Shown here: in pieces, positions 21,941-31,389 of the stretch
How the letters are laid out: every line of letters starts with the position of its first letter
Position numbering within the stretch: position 1 is the stretch's first letter
Origin: Actinoplanes sp. NBRC 103695
GTDB lineage: Bacteria; Actinomycetota; Actinomycetes; Mycobacteriales; Micromonosporaceae
Assembly: GCF_030269485.1 (NCBI RefSeq)
Contig: NZ_BSTL01000001.1
Coordinates: 432,892-496,891, forward strand
DNA: 64,000 nucleotides
Reading direction: 5' to 3'
Program-made: the position numbers and the translations under genes
Notes under the pieces: generated by a model
What the model was told of the DNA's origin: nothing
The model's input: only the letters and a program-made list of their open reading frames with translations
The model's database searches: none

Positions 21941-22462
21941 ATGCGCGTCGAGTGGGAGCGCGAGTACGTCGACTATGCGACAGCCGGCATGGAGCGGCTG
22001 AAGCGGCTGGCGTACACGCTCTGCGGGGACGTGCACTCCGCGTCCGATCTGGTCCAGGGCACGCTGGTCCGGCTGTACGAGCGGTGGCCCAGGGTGCGCG
22101 GGGTGGAGCACGTCGACGCGTACGTGAACAAGATGCTCCTCCGGCAGTTCCTGATGGAGCGGCGGCGTCCGTGGGCGCGGATCCGGCTGTCCGCGACCCT
22201 GCCGGAGACCGCCGCGCCCGCCCGCACCGACGACGAACGGGCGACGCTGGTCGCCGCGATGCGCCGGTTGCCGCCGCGGCAGCGGGCCGTGCTGGTGCTG
22301 CGGTTCCTCTACGACCTGCCGGTCGTCGAGGTGGCCGCGCTGCTGGGCTGCGGCGAGGGCACGGTGAAGAGTCAGAGCTCGCGCGGGCTCGCCATGATGC
22401 GGCGGCTGCTGGACGAACCGGTCGCCGCCCGGACCGCTCTGGGGAGTTCGCATGGACACTGA
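21941..22462 (+). CDS. SigE-family ECF RNA polymerase sigma factor
   Basis: A 173-residue protein from ATG 21941, with GGAAGGGG just upstream. Region 2 is visible in YATAGMERLKRLAYTLCGD and SASDLVQGTLVRLYERWPRV. Region 4 has the helix-turn-helix LPPRQRAVLVLRFLYDL, then VEVAALLGCGEGTVKSQSSR. The features are those of the actinobacterial SigE family of ECF factors. The next gene overlaps its end by 11 bp and encodes a single-pass membrane protein, the usual place for an anti-sigma partner. Confidence 0.88.
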   Translation: MRVEWEREYVDYATAGMERLKRLAYTLCGDVHSASDLVQGTLVRLYERWPRVRGVEHVDAYVNKMLLRQFLMERRRPWARIRLSATLPETAAPARTDDERATLVAAMRRLPPRQRAVLVLRFLYDLPVVEVAALLGCGEGTVKSQSSRGLAMMRRLLDEPVAARTALGSSHGH

Positions 22463-23654
22463 CAGCCGCTACGGGATGGACACTTTCGCCGCGCTGCGTG
22501 AGCAGCCGGCGCCGCCGCTCGACGTGGACCTCGACCGGGCCATCGTGACCGGTCGCCGCCGGGTGCGGATCAAGCGTGCGGCCGCGGTATCGGGGGCGGC
22601 CGCGCTCACCACGGTCGCCGTCGCCGCCGGCGTGCTGACCGCCACCCAGGACGAACGGCGGACCGTGCCGGTGCAGCCGCCGCCGTCGGCGACGGCCGCA
22701 CCGGCCTGCCGGGTCGCCGCCCTGCAGGCGCCGCCGGGGGAGAAGCACCTCGCGCCGACCGGGATCGACCCGAGCGGCCGGTACGTGATCGGGGCGGCGG
22801 CCGGTTCGGAGGAGACCGAGGCGCAGGGCCGGGCGATGCTCTGGGACGACGGCCGGCTGCTCGGCCTGGCCGTGCCGGGGTTCGCCCCGACGCCGTTCGG
22901 GGTGAACGCGTCGGGTGTCGTGGTGGGCGGGGTGACCCGGGACGAGAAGCTCGCCGCCTGGGTCTACCGGGACGGCCGGGTTCAGACGCTGCCCGCGTAC
23001 CAGGGGCGGGCGATGGTGGCCAACGCCGTCAACGCCCGGGGCGACATCGTCGGGGTGGCGTTCGGCGACGAGAACCTGACCACGGCCGTGCTGTGGCCGG
23101 CCGCGCAACCCGGGACGGTGCGCGCGCTCGACCGGCGCGACGTGCCGTCGGCGGCGCTGGGCATCTCCGACGCCGGTGTGGTGGTCGGTCATCTGGGCGG
23201 CGGGCCCATCTTCTGGGACGCCAAGGGGTTCGGGCGGCAGCCGCCGACCGTGTACGACGACGCCGGCGCCATGCTCGGCATCGTCGGGGACTGGGCCTAC
23301 GGCATCGCCGGCGGGAATCCGCCGTCCATCCGGGAGGCGCCGGCCACCAGCGGACGGGCGGTGCGGTGGCGCCTGACGACATACCCGCTCCCGCGCGCCG
23401 ACGTGCTGACCGGGGTCATGCCCTCCGGGATCACCCGGGACGGCGACACGGTCGGGACGTCGTCGCGGGCCGAGGCGCAGCCGCCGTACCGGGACGCGGT
23501 CATCCGCGGCGCCGCTCCGATGGTCGAGCTGGCGCACCTGACCGAGGCCCGGGACTCCGACGAGGCGACCGGGGTGAGCGCCGACGGCCGGGTCATCGTC
23601 GGCCGGCAGACGGCCGGTGACGGCGCCGAGACGCCGCTGATCTGGCGATGCTGA
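22452..23654 (+). CDS. Membrane-anchored propeller-like protein, possible anti-sigma partner
   Basis: A 400-residue protein overlapping the sigma gene by 11 bp. Residues 1-45 are cytoplasmic, with a basic RRRVRIKR segment before a single membrane helix (AAAVSGAAALTTVAVAAGVL, ~46-66). The extracytoplasmic part contains repeating units of the form GINASGVVVGG / NARGDIVGVAFG / ISDAGVVVGHLGG / VSADGRVIVG. Each is followed by an A-x-x-W-type strand, which resembles HAF-type or beta-propeller repeats. No zinc-binding anti-sigma motif is seen. Gene order and topology suggest a regulator of the upstream sigma factor that senses an envelope signal; this is an inference. Confidence 0.72.
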   Translation: MDTDSRYGMDTFAALREQPAPPLDVDLDRAIVTGRRRVRIKRAAAVSGAAALTTVAVAAGVLTATQDERRTVPVQPPPSATAAPACRVAALQAPPGEKHLAPTGIDPSGRYVIGAAAGSEETEAQGRAMLWDDGRLLGLAVPGFAPTPFGVNASGVVVGGVTRDEKLAAWVYRDGRVQTLPAYQGRAMVANAVNARGDIVGVAFGDENLTTAVLWPAAQPGTVRALDRRDVPSAALGISDAGVVVGHLGGGPIFWDAKGFGRQPPTVYDDAGAMLGIVGDWAYGIAGGNPPSIREAPATSGRAVRWRLTTYPLPRADVLTGVMPSGITRDGDTVGTSSRAEAQPPYRDAVIRGAAPMVELAHLTEARDSDEATGVSADGRVIVGRQTAGDGAETPLIWRC

Positions 23655-23830
23655 ATTACCGGCGTCCACTTCGGAAGTGCGAGCGTCGCAGGTCGCTGAT
23701 CGGTCCCGGTGAACGCCACGTGAATAGGCGGGTTTCGATGGGGGCAGACCGTTTGCGGACATCGTAGGGTGGAGTAGCGTCCTCGTCGCCCCCTAGACAA
23801 ATCACACCAAATTGGCGTGGTGAAGCGACG

Positions 23831-25678
23831 ATGCACCATCCCCACGACGTCGCGACGCCCGCGGTGCGCTTTCAGATCCTCGGGCCGGTGCGCATGTGGC
23901 GCGACGGCGAGGAGATGGACCTCGGACCGCGGCAACGACGCACGATGCTCGCCCTCCTCCTCGCCCGGGCGCGGCAGACGGCCAGCCTCTCCGAGCTGGT
24001 CGAGCTGCTCTGGGAGCAGGAACCGCCCGCCCACGCGGTGAACCTGGTGCACCGGCACGTCGGCCGGTTGCGCCGGCAGTGCGAGCCGGAGCTGCCCAAC
24101 CGGGCCAGCGGCCGGTTCCTGGTGCCGCGGGGCGGCGGGTACGGCATGACCGTCGACGCCGGCTCGCTCGACCTGCTGACCTTCCGCAGCCTCGCCGAAC
24201 GGGCCGCGGACGAGCAGCCGGACCGGGCCGTCAAGCTCTACGCCGAGGCGCTCAGCTGGTGGAAGGGCCCGGTGGCGGCGGATCTCGACCCGATACACCG
24301 AGCCCACCCGGCCTTCACCGCGATCGACCGTGAGTACTCGACCGTGGTGGAGGAGTTCGCCCGGACGTCACTGTCGCTCGGGCAGACCCGGGTGGCGCTG
24401 CCCGCGCTGGAGGAGGCGGCCGACCGGCACCCGTACGACGAGGCGGTCCAGGCCTGGCTGCTGCTCGCCCTGGCGGCCTCCGGCCGGCAGGGCGACGCGG
24501 TGGCCCGGTACGAGCGGGTGCGCCTCCGGTTACGCGACGAGTTGGGCGTCGACCCGGGCGCCGAGCTCCGGCAGGCGTACGAGCAGGTGCTGCGCCAGCA
24601 GTTCCCGTCGGCGTCCGTGGTCCAGGCGGCGCCCGCCCAGCTGCCGCCGGACCTGCCGTTCTTCACCGGCCGGGCGGACCTGCTGGCCCAGGTGCGCGGC
24701 CCGGTCGTGGCGCTGCACGGCATGCCGGGCACCGGCAAGACCACCCTGGCCGTCCGCGCCGCGCACCGGTTGTCCACCCGCTACCCGGACGGCCAGCTGT
24801 ATCTGAACCTGCGCGGCTTCGACCACGCCCGGACCGCGCTCACCGCCGAGGAGGCGCTGCGCGACCTGCTCGCCGGGCTGGGCGTCGAGCCGGCCGCGGT
24901 ACCACCCCGCAGGCAGGCGATGACCGGGCTCTACCGCAGCCTGCTGGCCGGGCGGCGGATGCTCGTGGTGCTGGACGACGCCCGGGACGCCGACCAGGTC
25001 GCCGACCTGCTGCCCGGCACCGACCGCTGCCTGGCGCTGGTGACCAGCCGGCGCAAGCTGACCCGGCTGCGGGCGACCGCCGGCGCACACCTGGTGCCGG
25101 TCGGGCTGCCGTCGCTGGCCGAGGCGCGCGGCCAGTTGCGCGCGCACGTCGGACTCGAGAGGGCCGCGGCCGAGCCGGCTGCCCTGGACGCGGTCATCGA
25201 CCATTGTGGCCGGTTGCCGCTGGCGCTCGCTCTGGCCGGGGGCCGGGCGGCGGCCCATCCCGAGCTGAGCCTGGCCGACCTGGCGGACGAGCTGCGGCAG
25301 CTGGCCGACGAGCCGGAAAGATACGCGCACAGCGAGATCGCCGCGGGCGTGCGGACCGCGTTCGCCGGGTCGTACCGCCGCCTCAGCATGCCCGCGGCGC
25401 GCCTGTTCCGGCTGCTGTCGCTCTATCCCGCCGACGAGCTGACGGTCGCGGTTGCGGCCGGCACCGGCGGTCTGCCACCGGACACCGCGCACGCGCTGCT
25501 GGCCGAATTGGATCGGGCCGGGCTGGTGTCCGAACGCAACTCGGGGCGCTACTCCTGGCACAAACTCGCCCGTGCGTACGCGACGGAAATGCGCCGCCGG
25601 GCAACGGGAAAGCAACCGGGAAGTGAAGTGACCCGCCTCCCTCCGCGAGCCACAAATACGTCACTCCGGTCGTCGTAA
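23831..25678 (+). CDS. AfsR/SARP-type regulator (BTAD plus NB-ARC)
   Basis: A 615-residue protein. Residues ~14-100 are an OmpR-like winged helix (FQILGPVRMWRDGEEMDLGP, LVELLWEQEPPAHAVNLVHR). Residues ~105-255 are the bacterial transcriptional activation domain (ERYRVRLRLRDELGVDPG-type region, read as YERVRLRLRDELGVDPGAEL). Residues ~297-305 are a Walker A motif (GMPGTGKTTL), with Walker B MLVVLDDA and the NB-ARC GLPL-like LPLALALAG further on. There is no C-terminal TPR domain, so the protein is a short AfsR. Such proteins activate secondary metabolism or developmental genes. The second ECF sigma gene starts 12 bp after it. Confidence 0.88.
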   Translation: MHHPHDVATPAVRFQILGPVRMWRDGEEMDLGPRQRRTMLALLLARARQTASLSELVELLWEQEPPAHAVNLVHRHVGRLRRQCEPELPNRASGRFLVPRGGGYGMTVDAGSLDLLTFRSLAERAADEQPDRAVKLYAEALSWWKGPVAADLDPIHRAHPAFTAIDREYSTVVEEFARTSLSLGQTRVALPALEEAADRHPYDEAVQAWLLLALAASGRQGDAVARYERVRLRLRDELGVDPGAELRQAYEQVLRQQFPSASVVQAAPAQLPPDLPFFTGRADLLAQVRGPVVALHGMPGTGKTTLAVRAAHRLSTRYPDGQLYLNLRGFDHARTALTAEEALRDLLAGLGVEPAAVPPRRQAMTGLYRSLLAGRRMLVVLDDARDADQVADLLPGTDRCLALVTSRRKLTRLRATAGAHLVPVGLPSLAEARGQLRAHVGLERAAAEPAALDAVIDHCGRLPLALALAGGRAAAHPELSLADLADELRQLADEPERYAHSEIAAGVRTAFAGSYRRLSMPAARLFRLLSLYPADELTVAVAAGTGGLPPDTAHALLAELDRAGLVSERNSGRYSWHKLARAYATEMRRRATGKQPGSEVTRLPPRATNTSLRSS

Positions 25679-25689
25679 CGTCACGCCCC

Positions 25690-26199
25690 GTGACCCATGA
25701 AAACCCCGAATCCCGCATGGCGCGGGTGCACGCCACCCATGCGGCACCACTGCTGCGGTTCCTGCTGAGCCTGACCCGCAACGAGCGGCACACCGCGGAG
25801 GATCTGGTCCAGGAGACGATGGTCCGGGCCTGGCAACACCTCGACGCGCTGCCGGTGGAGGAGGAGAACGCACGCCGCTGGCTGTTCACGGTGGCCCGCC
25901 GGATCGCGATCGACGCGGCCCGGATGCGGCAGGTCCGGCCGGCCGAGGTCAGCCTGCTCGAGGCCATCGACCTGGCCACCGAGGACCAGACCACGAACAA
26001 CGCGCTGGCCAACCACTCGATGCAGGAGGCGTTCACTGCGCTGACCGACTCCCACCGCACGATCCTCGCGGAGCTGTACCTGCGGGGCGCCTCGGCGGAC
26101 GAGGCCGCGGCCAGGCTGGGCGTTCCGGTCGGCACGGTGAAGTCCCGGGCCTACTACGCGCTGCGCTCGCTGCGCAGCGCGCTGGACGAGGCGGCGTGA
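25690..26199 (+). CDS. ECF RNA polymerase sigma factor
   Basis: A 169-residue protein from GTG 25690. Region 2 is LLRFLLSLTRNERHTAEDLV followed by QETMVRAWQHLDALP. Region 4 is SHRTILAELYLRGASADEAA, then RLGVPVGTVKSRAYYALR. It resembles SigL/SigK-like ECF factors. No anti-sigma gene follows. The downstream gene is convergent and overlaps its 3' end by 46 bp. It may be co-expressed with the SARP gene, only 12 bp upstream. Confidence 0.87.
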   Translation: MTHENPESRMARVHATHAAPLLRFLLSLTRNERHTAEDLVQETMVRAWQHLDALPVEEENARRWLFTVARRIAIDAARMRQVRPAEVSLLEAIDLATEDQTTNNALANHSMQEAFTALTDSHRTILAELYLRGASADEAAARLGVPVGTVKSRAYYALRSLRSALDEAA

Positions 26200-29100
26200 T
26201 CCTTCGGCGAGACGTCCGCGACGGTCAGGGTGCGGAGTTGCTCCACGGTCGGTGAGGCGAGGGTACGCAGCCGGCCCGCCTGCCGGGTGACGGAGTCGTC
26301 CAGCACCTGCCGGGCGTACCGGCCGTTGCCGAAGGTGGCGGTGCGGGGCACCTGCTCGAAGTGCTCCCGCAACGCCACCAGGGTCTCGCCGGGGCACTCG
26401 TACCCGCTGGTCATGGCCAGCCGCTGGAAGATCGCGACCAACTCGTCCGGGCTGTAGTTGGCGAAGTGGATCCGCCGGGAGAACCGGGACGCCAGACCGG
26501 CGTTGGCGGCCAGGAACACCTCGATCTCGCGCTCGTACCCGGCGGCGATCACCACCACCTCGTCGCGGTGGTCCTCCATCAGCTTGACCAGCGTGTCGAT
26601 CGCCTCCCGGCCGAAGTCGTTGCGCACCCCGGGCGGCGCCAGCGTGTACGCCTCGTCGATGAACAGCACGCCACCGCGGGCCCTTTCAAAGGCTTCTTTC
26701 GTACGCTGCGCGGTGTGGCCGATGTACTCGCCCACCAGGTCGGCACGCGCCACCTCGACGAACTGCCCGCCGGCCAGCACACCGAGTGCGGTGAGCAGGT
26801 CGCCGTAGACCCGGGCGACCGTGGTCTTGCCGGTGCCGGGCGGCCCGGAGAAGACCAGGTGCCGGGACAGTGACGGCGCGGGCAGCCCGGCCGCCACCCG
26901 GGCCCGCGTGGTGGAGAGCAGGTCGATCATCTCGGAGACCTCCTTCTTCACCCCGGCCAGGCCGATCATGCTGTGCAGCTTGCCGAGCAGCCGGTCCACG
27001 ACCTCGGTGTGGGCGTCCCCGGCCCGCACCCCGGACGCCGGCGGCGCGCCCAGGTCCTGCGGCAGCAGCTGGGCCAGCTCGACCCCTGAGCCGGAGCTGC
27101 TCTCCGACAGCCGGAACGCCTGCCGCCCGATCATCTCCTCGAACACCTTGCGGGCCACCCGGGCGTTGCCGAAGTTCGCGTCCCGGACCATGCCGTCGAA
27201 CAGCGCGGCCAGCGCGACCCGGGTGTCGTACTCCAGGGCATAGTGGTGCGAGCTGCACATCCGCTCGACGATGGTGACCAGCTCGGCCGTGGAGTAGCTC
27301 TCGAACTCCACCGTCTTGGAGAAGCGCGAGGCCAGGCCCGGGTTGGCGTTCAGAAACGCGCGCATCTGCGCCGAATAGCCGGCCACGATCACCACAACCT
27401 CGTCGCGGTGGTCCTCCATCAGCTTCACCAGCGTGTCCACCGCCTCCCGGCCGAAGTCGTGGCCGGAGCCACCCTCCACCGGGGACAGCGTGTACGCCTC
27501 GTCGATGAACAGCACGCCGCCGATCGCCTCGGCGAACTTCTCGGCCGTCTTCACCGCGGTGCCGCCGATGTGCTCGGCGACCAGATCGGCCCGGGCCACC
27601 TCGACCAGCTGACCGGTCTTCAGGGCGCCCAGCGCGGCCAGGATATTGCCGTAGAGCCGGGCCACCGTGGTCTTGCCGGTGCCGGGCGCGCCGGCGAAGA
27701 CCATGTGCCGCGACATCGGCGGCGCGGGCAGCCCGGCGGCCGCGCGCCGGGCGGCCACCCGGTGCAGGCCCACCAGCGTGGCGACCTCCTGCTTCACCCC
27801 CGCCAACCCGACCAGCTGGTCCAGGTCCTTCAGCAACGGGACGGCCGTGTCCTCGCCGGCGGTGGGATCGGGTCCGGTCCGGCGTACCCCCTCACCGCCG
27901 TTGCCGGTCAGCGCGCCGCCGGTGACCTTCACCGTCTCCTTGGTCTCCACCACCACCCCGTCGTGGGCGTTGTCGATGACCTCGCACTCGTCCAGCTGCC
28001 CGGTGGCACCCGGCGCGAAGCGGACGCCCACCCCGCCGCCGTGGATCCGGCAGCGCACAGCCGTGACTGTGGCGCCGTTTCCGGCCAGCACCCCCGCGTC
28101 CTTGGCGTCGGCGATGTCGCAGCTGGTCAGCCGGATCGTGGCGTCCGCCGCCGCCGTGACCCCGTGCTTGCCGTCCCGCACGGTCAGCTCGGTCGCCTCC
28201 AGCGACGCGCCGGCGCCGACCGCCACGCCGGCCACCAGGCACCGCTCGACACGCCCGCGGCGGATCGTCGGCCGGGCCTGCTCGGCCACCTGAATGCCGT
28301 GCTCGGCGCAGTCCCGGGCGGTCACGTCCTCCAGGGTCGGCGCGGCCGATCCGGTGAGCGCCACCGCGACCCGGCCACCGCTGACCACGGCACCCCGGAC
28401 GTGCCCGCCGGCCGTACCCGTGAACAACAGCCCCGCCTCGTCGCCGCCGGCGAAGTGCCCGCCCTCGATCGTCGGCCGGGCCCGGTCGCCGACCGCCACC
28501 GCCGCGGCGCCCGTGCCCTCCACCCGGCACTCGGCGAAATCGCCCGCGCCGTCCTCGACGAACAGGATCCCGTGCCCGCCCGCGGACCGGACCCGGGTCC
28601 GCCGCACCCGCGGCCGCGCGCTGCCCGACACCACGATGCCGTGCCCGCCGATCGACCGCAGCTCGCAGTCCTCCAGCACCGGGGTGCCGCCGGTCACCAC
28701 GACGCCCGACCCCGGCGTGTCGTGCACCGTGGTGCCGGTCAGCCGGATCGAACTGTCCTCCTCGACCGCCACCGCCGGCCCGTCCGCGGCGCTGATGTCG
28801 CAGCGCTGCAGGGTGCCGCGGCCGCCTCGGGTGCTGAGGACCGCCGATCCGCGTACGTCGGTGATCGTGCAGGCCCGCAGCAACGGATCCGCGCCGCCGG
28901 TGGTGACCAGTCCCGACGCGCCGATCTCGCGCAGCGTGGTGCCGGTGACGCTGGCCTGACCGGACTTCTCCACCAGCAGCCCCGCGCCGGCCGGGTTCCG
29001 GATCACGCAGTCGGTCATCTCCAGTTTGCCGCCCGGCGCGTGCACCGCCACCACGCCGCTCGCGTTGACCTCACAGTCGGCAAGCGTGGCCACACCCCGC

Positions 29101-29390
29101 CCGACCTGCACCGCGGGCAGGGCCGTACCCCCGCCGACCAGCACCAGCCCCCGCAGCGTCGGTGAGCCGCCCGCGGCGTACAACGCCACTCCGTCACCAC
29201 CGTCCACAGTGACTGTGCCGCGGCCGTCCTCGGCCACCACGGTCACGTCGCCGGAGACGTGCAGCTGCTCCCGGTAGACGCCCGGCTGCACCACGACGGT
29301 GGCGCCCGGCGCGGCCACCGCGAGGGCCGCCGAGATGGAGGACTCACATCCCGGCTCGGTCTGCGACACCGACACCACGCTGTTGCTCAC
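26154..29390 (-). CDS. Beta-helix protein fused to two CbxX/SpoVK-type AAA ATPase domains (EccA-like)
   Basis: A 1,078-residue protein from GTG 29390. Residues ~5-520 are a right-handed parallel beta-helix: repeated VRSAGGHGILFVEDGAGD-type rungs of about 22-24 residues with GVVV/GHGI/GVAV cores, as in pectate-lyase-like proteins. Two AAA domains of the CbxX/CfqX type follow. The first has Walker A GAPGTGKTT near residue 567 and GVLFIDEAYTL; the second has GPPGTGKTT near 847 and again GVLFIDEAYTL. Such ATPases are the catalytic part of EccA, which acts in the cytosol on ESX substrates. Position at the end of the type VII series supports a chaperone/disassembly role, with the beta-helix as substrate-binding arm. 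Its last 46 bp overlap the convergent sigma gene. Confidence 0.85.
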   Translation of the reverse strand: MSNSVVSVSQTEPGCESSISAALAVAAPGATVVVQPGVYREQLHVSGDVTVVAEDGRGTVTVDGGDGVALYAAGGSPTLRGLVLVGGGTALPAVQVGRGVATLADCEVNASGVVAVHAPGGKLEMTDCVIRNPAGAGLLVEKSGQASVTGTTLREIGASGLVTTGGADPLLRACTITDVRGSAVLSTRGGRGTLQRCDISAADGPAVAVEEDSSIRLTGTTVHDTPGSGVVVTGGTPVLEDCELRSIGGHGIVVSGSARPRVRRTRVRSAGGHGILFVEDGAGDFAECRVEGTGAAAVAVGDRARPTIEGGHFAGGDEAGLLFTGTAGGHVRGAVVSGGRVAVALTGSAAPTLEDVTARDCAEHGIQVAEQARPTIRRGRVERCLVAGVAVGAGASLEATELTVRDGKHGVTAAADATIRLTSCDIADAKDAGVLAGNGATVTAVRCRIHGGGVGVRFAPGATGQLDECEVIDNAHDGVVVETKETVKVTGGALTGNGGEGVRRTGPDPTAGEDTAVPLLKDLDQLVGLAGVKQEVATLVGLHRVAARRAAAGLPAPPMSRHMVFAGAPGTGKTTVARLYGNILAALGALKTGQLVEVARADLVAEHIGGTAVKTAEKFAEAIGGVLFIDEAYTLSPVEGGSGHDFGREAVDTLVKLMEDHRDEVVVIVAGYSAQMRAFLNANPGLASRFSKTVEFESYSTAELVTIVERMCSSHHYALEYDTRVALAALFDGMVRDANFGNARVARKVFEEMIGRQAFRLSESSSGSGVELAQLLPQDLGAPPASGVRAGDAHTEVVDRLLGKLHSMIGLAGVKKEVSEMIDLLSTTRARVAAGLPAPSLSRHLVFSGPPGTGKTTVARVYGDLLTALGVLAGGQFVEVARADLVGEYIGHTAQRTKEAFERARGGVLFIDEAYTLAPPGVRNDFGREAIDTLVKLMEDHRDEVVVIAAGYEREIEVFLAANAGLASRFSRRIHFANYSPDELVAIFQRLAMTSGYECPGETLVALREHFEQVPRTATFGNGRYARQVLDDSVTRQAGRLRTLASPTVEQLRTLTVADVSPKDHAASSSALRSERSA

Positions 29391-29439
29391 GCTGCCCCAC
29401 CCTCTAGCCCGTCGTGCCGCCTGCCTGCCCGCCGCCCCG

Positions 29440-31389
29440 TCACGTGCCGGCCGCCGTCGGGTCCGGTCGCCGGTAGCGCCGGCCCGAGTCGTCCAGTCCC
29501 GGCGCATACCGGGAACGCGGCCGCCCGCCCGGAGCCCGCCGGTTGCGGGGTGCGTCCCGGAGCCGGGACAGGATGCGGTCCAGGTCGTCCCCGCCACCGC
29601 GGCGCACGGCCGACAGGTCCCGCAGGAGCACGCGCGGCGGGGCTTCGTCGGAGCGGTCCACGGCGAGAACCGCGAACCGGCTGCCCGGCGGGAACAACGC
29701 GGCGGCGTCGCCGACCTCCAGGCCGCCGACCCGGCGAGCGCTGACCGACCAGATCGCGATCTCCACCGACGTCTCCGGGCCGGGCGCGGGCGGCGTCAGG
29801 TCGACGTCGAGGAAGGCGGGTTCGACGAGTTCGTCCCCCGGCCGGTAGCCGGACACCGCCGCGCTCCCGGCCGCCGTCGCATGGAACACCGGGCCGAACA
29901 CCGACGGCAGCCGGTGCAGCCCGTAGGTCGCGGTCCGAGCGAGGATCCCCGCCTGCTCCCGCCCGGCGTCGTCGACCTCGTCGCCGCGCAGCACCCGGTT
30001 GACCGTGTCGCGTTCCTCGAGCAGATAGGCCCGGACTGCCACCAGCCCCGCGGTGATGTCGGCGGATGAACCGGCCACCGCCCGCAATCCCGGATCCTCG
30101 GACAGCCGCCGGGCGACGATCCGCGCGTGGGCGTCGTAGCGCCCGTTCAGCGCCTGCCGGACCGCACCCCGATCGGCCGCCGCCGGGGCGGCCTCGGGCA
30201 GCCACAGCGCGCCGGTGGCCGGTTCCTCCCCATCGTGCGCCGGGGCCGGCACGGCGGGCGGCGCGGACACCGGCTTGGTCAGCGTTACCGGCTCGGCCGA
30301 GGGCGCGGCGGCCGTGGCCGGTCCGGCCAGATTCGCGAAGACCAGGACCGGCCGCGCGGCGAGCAGGGCGACAAGCTCGGCGTCGATCGGCGAGGGCGCG
30401 CTGGTCGGCCCGGCGGCTGCTTCCCCGGGCTGTGGCGTGGCGGCGGGCCGCGCTGAAGGATCCACCGCCGGCGGATCCGCGGCGGACGGCAAGACGCCGG
30501 CGGGACGCGGCGTGATGACAGGCGGAGTGGGCCCGGCCGGAGCCGGGGTGGGCTGAGCTGAGGTGGGCGTGGAGGCGGCGGAGGACGAGGCGGTGCCGGA
30601 CGGCGGAAGGACGGCGGGTGCGGCTGCGGAGGCCGAGGTGGCTGAATCGGACGCGGCGCCGGGCGGAACGGAGGCCGCGGACGGTCCGGCGGCCCCGGGC
30701 GGAGAGGTGGGTGATGGGCCGGGAGGGGACGCGGGTGACGGAGGAGCGGGCTCACGGCGTACCGGAGGGTGGGGCCGGACCGGCGACGCGGCCGGCGCCA
30801 AGCCGGTGGGCGGGATCGGCAGGGCCGGGCCCAGGTCGTCGATGCGGCGCGCGGCGCGGCCGGAACGCGGGTGGAAGCGCCGGAAACCGCCCAGCACGAG
30901 GCCCGTCGCGGTGACCCGGAAATCCGGTGTGGCCACCACCACCGGCCGGCCGAGGGCGTCCACCAGGGACCCGAGCAGCAGCGTCATTGCCGGCGCCGAC
31001 GTGACAACTCCCGAGGGTGCCAGCAGCAGCGAGCGGGCCGGCGGGCAGATCGCGGCCAGATGCGCGGCCAGGTCGGGTGGGCGAGCGGGCCGGCCGGCCA
31101 CCCGGAAGCCGATGGTGTCGACGGCCACCTCGACCACGAAACCGGCCGCCGTGGGCCCGAGGACCGACGCGCCGTCCAGGAAGCTCCAGCCCGCTCCCGT
31201 GGGCCGGCCGGGCACCTGCGTGGGTGGCGGCGGCAGAGGGCGGGAGCGGGACGCCCGGGGCGCGCGCGGGCGGTGGCTGAGCGGCGGGCGGCCGGTGGGC
31301 AGCTCGAGGAAGCCGCCGTTCGCGGGGGTGCGCTCCAGACCGGTGTCCATCTCGACAAGGACGACGGACGGCCGGGCGGCAAAGTTCAC
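29440..31389 (-). CDS. ESX-locus protein with degenerate CPD-like and ART-like regions
   Basis: A 649-residue protein from GTG 31389, coupled (GTGA) to the gene before it. Residues ~70-185 include RSLLLAPSGVV and LVDALGRPVVVATPDFRVTA. In order and spacing these resemble the CPD-like domains of the giant neighbour, whose ITLLACYDG is followed by VTGREVLTPSGDVRVG, but the cysteine position is not conserved. A ~170-residue Pro/Ala/Ser linker follows. Residues ~440-600 resemble the ADP-ribosyltransferase fold of actinobacterial toxins: LHRLPSVFGPVFHATA, YRPGDELVEPAFLDVDL, IAIWSVSARRV and ALFPPGSRFAVL. The usual Arg, STS and ExE residues are absent. It is probably a non-catalytic adaptor or decoy-like partner. 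Fold assignments are by eye. Confidence 0.65.
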   Translation of the reverse strand: MNFAARPSVVLVEMDTGLERTPANGGFLELPTGRPPLSHRPRAPRASRSRPLPPPPTQVPGRPTGAGWSFLDGASVLGPTAAGFVVEVAVDTIGFRVAGRPARPPDLAAHLAAICPPARSLLLAPSGVVTSAPAMTLLLGSLVDALGRPVVVATPDFRVTATGLVLGGFRRFHPRSGRAARRIDDLGPALPIPPTGLAPAASPVRPHPPVRREPAPPSPASPPGPSPTSPPGAAGPSAASVPPGAASDSATSASAAAPAVLPPSGTASSSAASTPTSAQPTPAPAGPTPPVITPRPAGVLPSAADPPAVDPSARPAATPQPGEAAAGPTSAPSPIDAELVALLAARPVLVFANLAGPATAAAPSAEPVTLTKPVSAPPAVPAPAHDGEEPATGALWLPEAAPAAADRGAVRQALNGRYDAHARIVARRLSEDPGLRAVAGSSADITAGLVAVRAYLLEERDTVNRVLRGDEVDDAGREQAGILARTATYGLHRLPSVFGPVFHATAAGSAAVSGYRPGDELVEPAFLDVDLTPPAPGPETSVEIAIWSVSARRVGGLEVGDAAALFPPGSRFAVLAVDRSDEAPPRVLLRDLSAVRRGGGDDLDRILSRLRDAPRNRRAPGGRPRSRYAPGLDDSGRRYRRPDPTAAGT

